From JAAYCI01 sp964472465 (lineage in GTDB: Bacteria; Bacillota; Clostridia; Oscillospirales; Ruminococcaceae), in assembly GCA_964472465.1 (NCBI GenBank), contig CAYYLW010000084.1, positions 1-11,555 on the forward strand: a stretch of 11,555 nt of DNA. Direction: 5' to 3'. Shown here piece after piece: positions 1-5,637 of the stretch. The position numbers were made by a program, and so were the translations under genes. The notes beneath the pieces are model-generated. The model did not search any database. It had not been told where the DNA came from and saw nothing but the letters and a program-made list of their open reading frames with translations. The first letter of the stretch is position 1; the number at the start of each line of letters is the position of its first letter.

Positions 1-19
1 GTTCTTCCAAACTTTTCAT
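1..19 (-). CDS. Start of the next gene of the hydrogenase-type operon (partial)
   Basis: Only six codons lie inside the window, reading MKSLEE on the minus strand and running off the left edge. The start is supported by a strong ribosome-binding site (AAAGGGGAA) about 6 bases upstream and by its position 28 bases after the stop of the ATPase gene. In clostridial hydrogenase operons the gene after the NuoE-like subunit and the ATPase is often a small (2Fe-2S) ferredoxin-domain protein, and an MKSLEEL-type N terminus would fit that. The identity is inferred from gene order, not seen. Confidence 0.5.
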
Positions 20-47
20 GCTCTATTCCCCTTTTGTCATCAGCACT

Positions 48-623
48 TTATTCTTCCGGCAAGCGGGCGGCTTCGCTGTGTTGCTGCCGCACCAGCTCCA
101 TCTGTTCGTTTACATATTCTGCAATGAACACCGTAACGGCGGGCTGGCTGAACGGGACCTCTCCCAAAATCTCCCGCAGTTGTTTCGTATCAAACAAAAA
201 CTGGTGTGTGTCTCTTTGGTACAAAAGCTGAAACTCCATCTCCGGGCTACCCGCGCACAGTGCGGCCATGGTGGCCCCTAGGTCGCCCAGGGGCATCAAA
301 TCGATGTGCCCCAGGGTGAAACGGGCCTGTATTTCGGTGCCCTGGCCCAATTTGCTGTGAATGGAAAGCCCGCCGCCCGTCATCTCGGCCGCCATTTTTA
401 AAAAAGGCAGCCCCAGGCCCACCTTCCGGGTTTTGCGGCTGGTGAAGAAGGGGTCTGTTACGCGTTTCACCATCTCTTCATCCATGCCGCAACCATTGTC
501 TGCAATACACAGCAGTAGGCTGTTTTGGGCCGTATCCTCCCGCAGTTCTATGCGGCAAAGGCCCGCGCCCGCCCGCACAGAGTTCTGGGCGATATCCAAG
601 ATGTTCATCGAGAGTTCTTGCAT
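48..623 (-). CDS. Histidine-kinase-like ATP-binding protein (HATPase) of a hydrogenase-type operon
   Basis: This 191-residue soluble protein has the ATP-binding fold of histidine kinases but no dimerisation/phosphoacceptor domain and no membrane segment. Visible motifs are the N box around residues 10-15 (D-IAQN-S), the G1 box DNGCG at 42-46, the segment TSRK...GLGLPF at 62-74, and GQGT at 93-96. The last ~80 residues match no motif I know. I start at MQELSM (position 623) rather than at the in-frame GTG at 704, because AAAGGAAAG precedes it and the HATPase fold begins immediately. Proteins of this type recur between the NuoE-like subunit and the ferredoxin/NuoF genes of clostridial electron-bifurcating hydrogenases; their role there is unclear, and regulation or assembly is conjecture. 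It probably shares a transcript with the upstream hndA-like gene. Confidence 0.88.
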   Translation of the reverse strand: MQELSMNILDIAQNSVRAGAGLCRIELREDTAQNSLLLCIADNGCGMDEEMVKRVTDPFFTSRKTRKVGLGLPFLKMAAEMTGGGLSIHSKLGQGTEIQARFTLGHIDLMPLGDLGATMAALCAGSPEMEFQLLYQRDTHQFLFDTKQLREILGEVPFSQPAVTVFIAEYVNEQMELVRQQHSEAARLPEE

Positions 624-669
624 CTCTGCTTCTTTCCTTTGGCCGGGCTGGCTAACAAAAAACGCAGCA

Positions 670-709
670 AGCGTGTGCCTACGGCCTTCACCACGCCAAA
701 GCACACGCT
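670..709 (-). other. Intercistronic hairpin between the NuoE-like and ATPase genes
   Basis: A perfect 9-bp stem (AGCGTGTGC with GCACACGCT) encloses a 22-base loop and overlaps the stop codon of the NuoE-like gene. Read on the minus strand, it is followed about 7 bases later by a run of six T. The delayed T run is unlike a standard terminator, so partial termination or mRNA processing that sets subunit ratios is possible but unproven. Confidence 0.35.
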
Positions 710-1202
710 AGTATTTTGCCAGAATGTCCCGCAGTTCTTGCTCCTCGCCAGAAAGGCGGCCGTACACATCCTCGCCCACCATCAATACCGGGGCCAGGCC
801 ACAGGCACCCACGCAGCGGCAGGCGTCCAGGCTAAACTTGCCGTCCTCGGTCATCTCGCCGCCTTTGATGCCCAGAATACTTTCCAGCTTTTCAAAAATA
901 ACGCCGCTGCCCTTTACGTAACAGGCCGTGCCCAGGCAAACGCTTACCTTGTGTTCGCCCTTGGGCGCCAAGGAGAACTGGGAATAAAACGTGGAGATAC
1001 CATAAATTTCCGCCAGGGGCTTGTCCAGTTCGCAGGCAATCATCTTCTGCACTTCCAGCGGCAGATAACCGTAAATCTCCTGTGCTTTTTGCAGCGCGGC
1101 CATGGCCGCGCCCGGTTTGGCGCGGTTTTCCCGCAGCCAGCTACATAGCTCCGCTTCCTGCTCTTTCGTCCCCTTGAAAGGCAGGGTAGAAATTTTTTTC
1201 AT
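708..1202 (-). CDS. hndA: NuoE-like [2Fe-2S] subunit of an NAD(P)H-linked oxidoreductase or [FeFe]-hydrogenase (HndA/HydC type)
   Basis: The 164-residue product belongs to the complex I 24-kDa (NuoE) family, which carries one [2Fe-2S] cluster in a thioredoxin-like domain and passes electrons to or from the flavin subunit. An N-terminal helical part (about 15-75, including the typical GISTFYSQF at 68-76) is followed by the cluster-binding domain. The four ligands are clear: C89 and C94 (C-x4-C), then C130 and C134 (C-x3-C). Length is normal for the stand-alone form. With an ATPase gene directly downstream, the most likely setting is a multi-subunit [FeFe]-hydrogenase (HndABCD or HydABC) that oxidises NAD(P)H with ferredoxin; no flavin or H-cluster subunit lies in the window, so this rests on gene order. 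The start is the ATG at 1202, with AGGAAGG upstream. A good promoter and an inverted repeat lie just beyond. Confidence 0.93.
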   Translation of the reverse strand: MKKISTLPFKGTKEQEAELCSWLRENRAKPGAAMAALQKAQEIYGYLPLEVQKMIACELDKPLAEIYGISTFYSQFSLAPKGEHKVSVCLGTACYVKGSGVIFEKLESILGIKGGEMTEDGKFSLDACRCVGACGLAPVLMVGEDVYGRLSGEEQELRDILAKY

Positions 1203-1241
1203 TCACACCAGTCCTTCCTGTATCGCACATTTTGGCATGGC

Positions 1242-1257
1242 TGACAAAGGTTTGTCA
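1242..1257 (-). promoter_or_regulatory. Perfect inverted repeat, candidate operator for the hndA-like operon
   Basis: TGACAAA-GG-TTTGTCA is a perfect 7-bp inverted repeat with a 2-base centre. It lies about +12 to +27 from the start of transcription predicted from the promoter at 1276-1304, where a bound repressor could block RNA polymerase. It does not match the usual Rex site (TTGTTAA-N4-TTAACAA), though Rex often controls clostridial hydrogenase genes. The cognate regulator is unknown. Confidence 0.5.
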
Positions 1258-1275
1258 AACAAAAACGATGGTTTC

Positions 1276-1304
1276 ATTATACAGTATATGATTCTTCAAT
1301 ACAA
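1276..1304 (-). promoter_or_regulatory. Sigma-A-type promoter of the hndA-like operon
   Basis: On the minus strand there is a -35 TTGTAT (1304-1299), a 17-base spacer and a perfect -10 TATAAT (1281-1276). Transcription should begin near 1269, giving a leader of about 65 bases before the ATG at 1202. Confidence 0.65.
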
Positions 1305-1552
1305 TCACAAAAAAAGACTGTAACTGCGAATAAGTATTGTGAAATGCGGCTTTTGCGGCCGTTTATTACAATTCCTTTGGCCGCTTCTATATGTACCGAA
1401 AAAACAGAAGAATCTAATGTTTGTTTAAAGATATTACTTCGAATATTGATTTATGAATACAGAAGTGCTAAGCTTTCTTTCTACAGCAGCTGGCATTATA
1501 TGCTGGTTTTTGGTGTGTACATTTAATCATTATTTTAGGAGGAGATTTTATT

Positions 1553-2338
1553 ATGATTTCGTCTCAGCTACGCGGGGTTGCCCGCCAAAGTTTAAAGGGC
1601 CGTTGGGGCACGGCCATTGCTGTTACTCTTATTGCTTCGCTGCTGGGGGGCAGTTCTTTTGGCAGCATCTCCAACTACTCGTCCTCTGCCTCTTCTGCCG
1701 GTTCCAACGGCGCGGCAAACGAAAACGTAAAGAACCTCATTGCCAATTTAGACCCTACCGGCCAGGCCATTTTGACGGCAATAACCGGTGTTCTTGTGGT
1801 GATGGGCATCATCACTTTGTTGTACCTGCTGATGGTGCTGATTGTGGGCGGCGCCGTGAACCTGGGCCTCAAGCAGTTTAACATCACCCTGGTGCGCAAG
1901 GACGCCCCCGCCAATTTTGGGCTTTTGTTCTCCCGCTTTAACATTTTTGGCAAAGCCCTTCTCTTGCAGGTGGTAACGTTTGTCTTTATCTTTTTGTGGA
2001 CTTTGCTTCTTGTTATTCCCGGCATCATTGCCACTTACCGCTACGCCATGGCCCCTTACCTGATGGCCCAAAACCCCAAAATGGGTGTGATGGAAGCCTT
2101 GAACGTTTCTAAGCAGATGATGAAAGGCCAAAAATGGAATTTGTTCTGCCTGCATTTCAGCTTCATCGGCTGGATGCTGCTGGGTGTGCTAAGCTGCGGT
2201 ATTGGTATGTTGTGGGTAAACCCCTATATGGGCGCGGCGGAGGCTGCTTTCTACCTGAACCTTTCCAGCCAGCTTACACAAAATGGCCAGGCTGCGGCCC
2301 CCCAGCCCCATACACCCGCTTCTTCTGGGCCTGTTTAA
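1553..2338 (+). CDS. DUF975 family integral membrane protein
   Basis: This 261-residue protein fits the DUF975 family of Firmicutes membrane proteins, whose function is not established. The N terminus (SQLRGVARQSLKGRWGTAIA) has the family's typical opening. Hydrophobic segments lie at about 19-33, 72-106, 134-160 and 197-225. The C-terminal half carries the family pattern: IPGII with Y/M-rich residues at 155-166, an MxxxxALxxSxxMMKGxKW stretch at 177-195, FSFIGW at 202-207 and the PYMGAAEAxFY stretch at 224-234. A Ser/Gly/Asn-rich loop at 33-60 and a Pro/Ala-rich tail after 243 are probably variable. The ATG at 1553 has a near-perfect AGGAGGAG site 8 bases upstream. A terminator follows, so it is probably a single-gene transcript; I see no convincing promoter in 1321-1536. 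Confidence 0.9.
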   Translation: MISSQLRGVARQSLKGRWGTAIAVTLIASLLGGSSFGSISNYSSSASSAGSNGAANENVKNLIANLDPTGQAILTAITGVLVVMGIITLLYLLMVLIVGGAVNLGLKQFNITLVRKDAPANFGLLFSRFNIFGKALLLQVVTFVFIFLWTLLLVIPGIIATYRYAMAPYLMAQNPKMGVMEALNVSKQMMKGQKWNLFCLHFSFIGWMLLGVLSCGIGMLWVNPYMGAAEAAFYLNLSSQLTQNGQAAAPQPHTPASSGPV

Positions 2339-2370
2339 GGGCTTAAAACAGTTTATCTCTGCTTCTTTTG

Positions 2371-2398
2371 GCCGCCGGAACTTTTCCGGCGGCTTTTT
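2371..2398 (+). terminator. Rho-independent terminator after the DUF975 gene
   Basis: A 10-bp perfect stem (GCCGCCGGAA with TTCCGGCGGC) with a 3-base loop is followed by five T. It lies 32 bases after the stop codon. Confidence 0.9.
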
Positions 2399-2446
2399 AG
2401 TTCCTTGGCGAAAACAGCCAGCAGTTTTTTTTGCAGTGTTTTTATT

Positions 2447-2492
2447 TTGTTCATAAGATTCACAAATTTCTTTCTCATTTGGCCGCTATACT
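2447..2492 (+). promoter_or_regulatory. Promoter of small-RNA copy 1 with conserved upstream box
   Basis: A -10 TATACT lies at 2487-2492. TTCTTTC (2468-2474) and the ten-base box TTGTTCATAA (2447-2456) sit 19 and 40 bases upstream of it, exactly as in copy 2 (5586-5631), although most bases between them differ. There is no good -35 hexamer, so the upstream box may be an activator site. The stretch 2399-2446 shows nothing recognisable. Confidence 0.5.
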
Positions 2493-2498
2493 AGTGTA

Positions 2499-2600
2499 TG
2501 TAAGGAAGGGGCGCCGCACCCCCCCTTACACATGATTCCTCCTCACACCAATGAGATACCCCTTTTGAAACCCGCGCCTGCCCCGGCGCGGGTTTCTACC
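2499..2600 (+). ncRNA. Predicted small RNA, copy 1, with an anti-ribosome-binding-site centre
   Basis: No RNA family was recognised; this is a prediction from structure and duplication. The proposed transcript starts on a 5' hairpin (TGTAAGG 2499-2505 with CCTTACA 2524-2530, extended by GGGG/CCCC inside) six bases after the -10. An open region at 2531-2566 contains CAT, GATT and CCTCCTC (2538-2544). A 12-bp hairpin, GAAACCCGCGCC/GGCGCGGGTTTC (2567-2596), ends it as a terminator, though the following T run is short. The centre is the exact complement of UGAGGAGGAAUCAUG, a strong Shine-Dalgarno five bases from AUG. Bases 2520-2568 are identical in copy 2. Its plan of two hairpins around an anti-SD/anti-AUG strand resembles streptococcal csRNAs; homology is not claimed. 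The opposite strand has a 15-codon ORF, the alternative reading. Confidence 0.6.
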
Positions 2601-2661
2601 TGTAGAAAGGGTGCATGGCACAGCCTGCCACACTCTTGCGTTTGCGGCCACCGGGAATTTT

Positions 2662-2689
2662 GCCGCCGCTTTTTGCAAAAAGCGGCGGC
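2662..2689 (+). terminator. Perfect 28-bp palindrome downstream of small-RNA copy 1
   Basis: GCCGCCGCTTTTTG and its exact reverse complement form a strong hairpin, followed by a weak T-containing stretch (CCTTTGCCTTTG). A related hairpin sits in the same order after copy 2 (5786-5812). It probably insulates the thrS promoter, whose -35 begins nine bases later, from upstream transcription. Confidence 0.55.
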
Positions 2690-2697
2690 CTTTGCCT

Positions 2698-2725
2698 TTG
2701 CATTTGCCCATTCATATGCTATACT
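2698..2725 (+). promoter_or_regulatory. Promoter of thrS
   Basis: A -35 TTGCAT (2698-2703), a 16-base spacer and an extended -10 TGC-TATACT (-10 at 2720-2725) predict a start near 2732, directly before the T-box leader. Confidence 0.65.
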
Positions 2726-2731
2726 ATTATT

Positions 2732-2982
2732 ATAGAAACAAAAGCGATGATGCGGACACGAGCCGCAAAGCCGCCGGCTTTAGAGAGGGGCGTTCTCTGC
2801 TGCAAGCGCCCTGCCGGCCTTTGCCGTTTACCACCGCAGAGCGCGGGGCAAACCCCCGCCGGGCCACGCCCGTTACAGCGTGCCAGCAAAGCGGCGCAAC
2901 AGCTTGCGCAATTCGGGTGGAACCGTGGGAATTTTTCTCACCCCGAGCCTGCCGACAAGGCGGGCTCGGGGTGTTTTGTTTT
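2732..2982 (+). promoter_or_regulatory. Threonine T-box leader controlling thrS
   Basis: A T-box senses the charging of one tRNA: uncharged tRNA stabilises an antiterminator and lets transcription reach the gene. Stem I closes with TGCGG (2751-2755) pairing CCGCA (2834-2838), and its arm carries the characteristic AGAGAG near 2782. The specifier loop on the 3' side reads TTT-ACC-A, so the specifier is ACC (2830-2832), a threonine codon followed by the usual purine. The antiterminator motif GGGTGGAACCG is at 2915-2925; its TGGA would pair with a tRNA 3' end UCCA, implying U at tRNA position 73. The terminator is a 15-bp stem with one G-U pair (2939-2953 with 2959-2973), loop GACAA and TTTTGTTTT. 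Codon and downstream gene agree. Confidence 0.93.
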
Positions 2983-3062
2983 CCCCGCCCGCCCACACAC
3001 CAAATAGCACCGTGGCCGATACCCGGCGGCGGGAAGAGACAGAAAGGATAGGGAGGACAACG

Positions 3063-4964
3063 ATGGAAATTAAACTAAAAGACGGCAGCGGGCGGGACAT
3101 GCCTGAACACGCCACCGTATACGAGCTGGCCCAAGCCCTGAGCCCCAAACTGGCCAAGGCCGCCTGCGCGGGCCGGATAAACGGCGTACCGGTAGACCTG
3201 CGCGCCCCCTTGCAATCGGGCGCGGAAACCGAGGTGCTCACGTTTGAAGACCACGACGGCCAGCACGCTTTTTGGCACACCGGCAGCCATGTTTTGGCCC
3301 AGGCTGTCTTACGCCTGTTCCCAAACGCCAAGTTCGCCATTGGCCCGGCCATTGCGAATGGTTTTTACTACGATTTCGATATCCAGCCTGCCTTCACCGC
3401 CGAGGACCTGGCCGCCATTGAGGCCGAGATGGAAAAAATTGTGAAGGAAGACCTGCCCATCGAGCGGTATTTTCTGGAGCCGGACGAGGCCATGGAGTTT
3501 TTCAAGGACCAGCCCTACAAGCAGGAGCTGATGCAGAAGCATGCCGCCGCGGGCGAGCGCATCAGCCTGTACAAGCAAGGGGAGTTTACCGACCTATGCG
3601 CCGGCCCCCACATGATGAGCACCGGGGCCCTCAAGGCCGTCAAGCTTACCAGCGCCACCGGGGCCTACTGGCACGGCGACAGCCGCCTGCCCATGCTCTG
3701 CCGCATCTACGGCACGGCCTACCCCAAAAAGAGCGAGCTGGACGCCTACCTCGCCCAGATGGAGGAGGCCAAAAAGCGCGACCACCGCCGCCTGGGCAAG
3801 GAGCTGGGCCTCTTTGCCATGATGGAGGAGGGCCCGGGCTTCCCCTTCTTTTTGCCAAACGGCATGGTGCTGAAAAACGAGCTGCTGGACTACTGGCGTG
3901 AGGTGCACAAGCGCTGGAACTACCAGGAAATCAGCACCCCCATTGTGCTGAACCAGGCCCTTTGGCTGCGCAGCGGCCACTGGGACCACTACAAGAACAA
4001 CATGTACATGACCGAGGTGGACGAGCAGCCCTTTGCCATCAAGCCCATGAACTGCCCCGGCGGAATGCTGGTGTACAAAAACCAGCCCCACAGCTACCGG
4101 GAGCTGCCCCTGCGCATGGCCGAGTTGGGCCTTGTGCACCGCCACGAGATGAGCGGCGCGCTGCACGGCCTGATGCGGGTTCGCAGCTTCACCCAGGACG
4201 ACGCCCACATCTACATGACCCCCGAGCAGGCCGAGGCGGAAATCATCGGGGTCATCCGGGTGATTGACGAGCTCTACTCCATGTTCGGCTTTGAGTACAA
4301 AATTGAGCTTTCCACCATGCCGGAGGACCACATGGGCAGCGAGGCCGACTGGGAGCGCGCCACGGGCTACCTCTCGGGCGCCATGCAGCACCTGGGCCGG
4401 GAATACACCGTAAACGAGGGCGACGGCGCTTTCTATGGCCCGAAGCTTGACTTCCACCTGGTGGACGCCATTGGCCGTACCTGGCAGTGTGGCACCATCC
4501 AGCTGGACATGCAGATGCCCGAACGCTTTGAGCTGGAGTACACCGGGGAGGACGGCCAAAAGCACCGCCCCGTCATGATTCACCGCGCGGCCCTCGGCTC
4601 CATCGAGCGCTTCATCGGCATTCTCATTGAGCATTTTGCCGGCGCTTTCCCCACCTGGCTGGCCCCGGTGCAGGCGGTGCTGGTGCCCATCAGCGAGGCA
4701 CACCATGCCTACGCGCTGAAAGTGCAAGAGACCTTGGCCGCCGCCGGGGTGCGTGTGGAGGCCGATTTGCGTAGCGAGAAAATGAACTACAAAATCCGCG
4801 AAGCCCAACTGAAAAAGGTACCCTACATGCTGGTGATGGGCGACAAGGAGATGGAGGACGGCAGCCTGGCCGTGCGCGCCCGCAAAGAGGGCCGGGGCGG
4901 CACCATGCCCCTTCAGCAGTTTGTGGCCCAAATTACCGAGGAAATAAAAAGCCGGGCGCTGTAA
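3063..4964 (+). CDS. thrS: Threonyl-tRNA synthetase
   Basis: The enzyme charges tRNA-Thr with threonine in the cytoplasm. The 633-residue protein is full length and has the normal bacterial order: TGS domain (1-60), editing domain (about 65-225) with H72-x3-H76 and C179-x3-H183, class II catalytic core (about 245-535), and anticodon-binding domain (about 536-633). The catalytic zinc ligands are C331 (in MNCPGG), H382 (in DDAHIY) and H507 (in MIHRA); motif 2 is visible as the VHRHE...GLMRVRSFTQDD stretch at 358-380 and motif 3 as GSIERFIGIL at 512-521. I start at the ATG at 3063, preceded by GGAGG; an in-frame ATG at 2880 would add 61 unrelated residues encoded by the T-box leader and its terminator. 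It is controlled by that T-box and appears to be transcribed alone. Confidence 0.98.
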   Translation: MEIKLKDGSGRDMPEHATVYELAQALSPKLAKAACAGRINGVPVDLRAPLQSGAETEVLTFEDHDGQHAFWHTGSHVLAQAVLRLFPNAKFAIGPAIANGFYYDFDIQPAFTAEDLAAIEAEMEKIVKEDLPIERYFLEPDEAMEFFKDQPYKQELMQKHAAAGERISLYKQGEFTDLCAGPHMMSTGALKAVKLTSATGAYWHGDSRLPMLCRIYGTAYPKKSELDAYLAQMEEAKKRDHRRLGKELGLFAMMEEGPGFPFFLPNGMVLKNELLDYWREVHKRWNYQEISTPIVLNQALWLRSGHWDHYKNNMYMTEVDEQPFAIKPMNCPGGMLVYKNQPHSYRELPLRMAELGLVHRHEMSGALHGLMRVRSFTQDDAHIYMTPEQAEAEIIGVIRVIDELYSMFGFEYKIELSTMPEDHMGSEADWERATGYLSGAMQHLGREYTVNEGDGAFYGPKLDFHLVDAIGRTWQCGTIQLDMQMPERFELEYTGEDGQKHRPVMIHRAALGSIERFIGILIEHFAGAFPTWLAPVQAVLVPISEAHHAYALKVQETLAAAGVRVEADLRSEKMNYKIREAQLKKVPYMLVMGDKEMEDGSLAVRARKEGRGGTMPLQQFVAQITEEIKSRAL

Positions 4965-4984
4965 AAGGCAAATAACTAAAGACC

Positions 4985-5006
4985 GCCCTTTTTTATAAAA
5001 AAGGGC
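4985..5006. other. A/T-rich palindrome after thrS
   Basis: GCCCTTTTTT and its exact complement flank a two-base centre. Only four G-C pairs close the stem and no T run follows on the plus strand (ACAAAAAATTTT instead), so it is a weak terminator candidate. It lies 20 bases after the thrS stop codon. Confidence 0.4.
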
Positions 5007-5092
5007 ACAAAAAATTTTAACGCCGCAGAGTGTCAAAAAACATCAGCCGGAGAATAAGGGCCGCAGCAATGCGCACTTTTTTGGCAAACTGA

Positions 5093-5122
5093 CGCCGCAA
5101 ACGGATGTTTGCGGCGAATTTT
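5093..5122. terminator. Terminator between convergent thrS and the DUF6809 gene
   Basis: CGCCGCAAAC-GGAT-GTTTGCGGCG forms a 10-bp perfect stem with a 4-base loop, followed by AATTTTATAT on the plus strand. It lies between genes running toward each other and could also act for the minus strand. Its stem core recurs in the terminators at 7831 and 9334. Confidence 0.75.
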
Positions 5123-5127
5123 ATATC

Positions 5128-5400
5128 TTATACCTCGGCGGCATATACCTCACTTATCAAGCGCACCCCAAGGCAGAACCCCTCTATAAAATTTTGTTCC
5201 ATTTCCAAAGGCAGCAGGGCCGTGTGGGCCTCCACCAGGGTATTCAGTTCTGCCCTATACTGTTCTGGCAAAGTTTTGCGGAAAATTTCGTACCGGTCAT
5301 ATGCCAATGTGCTTTTTGTTTGGAATTCGCCAAGTACAGGCCGAAATTTTTCGCCCGGTTGTATTTCTCCTCCATACAGTTCATGCAAAATACCACCCAT
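5128..5400 (-). CDS. DUF6809-like small protein
   Basis: This 90-residue acidic, soluble protein of unknown function resembles the small Clostridia proteins grouped as DUF6809: an N-terminal LHELYGGEIQPGE stretch (5-17), a middle helical part, and the closing LEMEQNFIEGFCLGVRLISEVY stretch (65-86), which has the family's F-x-x-GF-x-LG-x-x-x-x-x-E pattern. The family assignment is from memory of that pattern. The start at 5400 (MGGIL) has AAAGGGAAGG upstream; the longer reading from 5466 adds 22 hydrophobic residues that overlap the likely promoter. It converges on thrS and has no operon partner here. Confidence 0.75.
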   Translation of the reverse strand: MGGILHELYGGEIQPGEKFRPVLGEFQTKSTLAYDRYEIFRKTLPEQYRAELNTLVEAHTALLPLEMEQNFIEGFCLGVRLISEVYAAEV

Positions 5401-5430
5401 AGTAACCTTCCCTTTCTTTTGGTTTGTGCC

Positions 5431-5436
5431 ATAATA
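5431..5436 (-). promoter_or_regulatory. Possible extended -10 promoter of the DUF6809 gene
   Basis: On the minus strand TTTTGC-TATTAT gives an extended -10 with no good -35 hexamer. The predicted start near 5424 would leave a 24-base leader. The stretch 5440-5560 upstream is AT-rich and holds nothing else I recognise. Confidence 0.35.
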
Positions 5437-5585
5437 GCAAAACAGGAAAGAAATATCTACAAACACTCTGATATCGCTATGTTATCATATCCTACTTATT
5501 AACTTACTATCATTATAAAATATAATATGGGTGACCTGAAGACCAAGAGAAAAGCCCCTGGGAACAGCGACTTTTTGTTTTCAAA

Positions 5586-5631
5586 TTGTTCATAAAGCCA
5601 GCACAATTCTTTCGCAAATTCTCTCTATACT
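5586..5631 (+). promoter_or_regulatory. Promoter of small-RNA copy 2 with conserved upstream box
   Basis: TTGTTCATAA (5586-5595), TTCTTTC (5607-5613) and -10 TATACT (5626-5631) have the same spacing as in copy 1 (40 and 19 bases to the -10), while the bases between have mostly diverged. That pattern suggests selection on a promoter read in the plus direction. Confidence 0.5.
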
Positions 5632-5637
5632 AATACT

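Noticed and set aside
1242..1257. Canonical Rex operator
   Set aside because: The half-sites TGACAAA/TTTGTCA do not match TTGTTAA-N4-TTAACAA, so I report an unassigned palindrome instead.
1537..1555. DUF975 ribosome-binding site as a specific target of the small RNAs
   Set aside because: Only about seven bases (AGGAGGA) match the RNA's anti-SD stretch, which any strong Shine-Dalgarno would; no pairing extends to the AUG.
1453..1881. 142-codon ORF with a hydrophobic start (MNTEVLSFLS) before and across the DUF975 gene
   Set aside because: It overlaps DUF975 in another frame, has no ribosome-binding site, and becomes Arg/Cys/Gly-rich shadow sequence inside the gene.
2499..2689. Insertion-sequence or MITE explanation for the duplicated cassette
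   Set aside because: No terminal inverted repeats or target-site duplications bound the units, and the similarity fades gradually instead of ending sharply.
2880..3062. N-terminal 61-residue extension of thrS
   Set aside because: It is encoded by the T-box antiterminator/terminator and lacks a start signal; MEIKLKDGSG at 3063 is the normal ThrRS beginning behind GGAGG.
3594..5036. 480-codon minus-strand ORF opposite thrS
   Set aside because: His/Val/Gly-rich shadow of a GC-rich gene, with no ribosome-binding site or recognisable domain.
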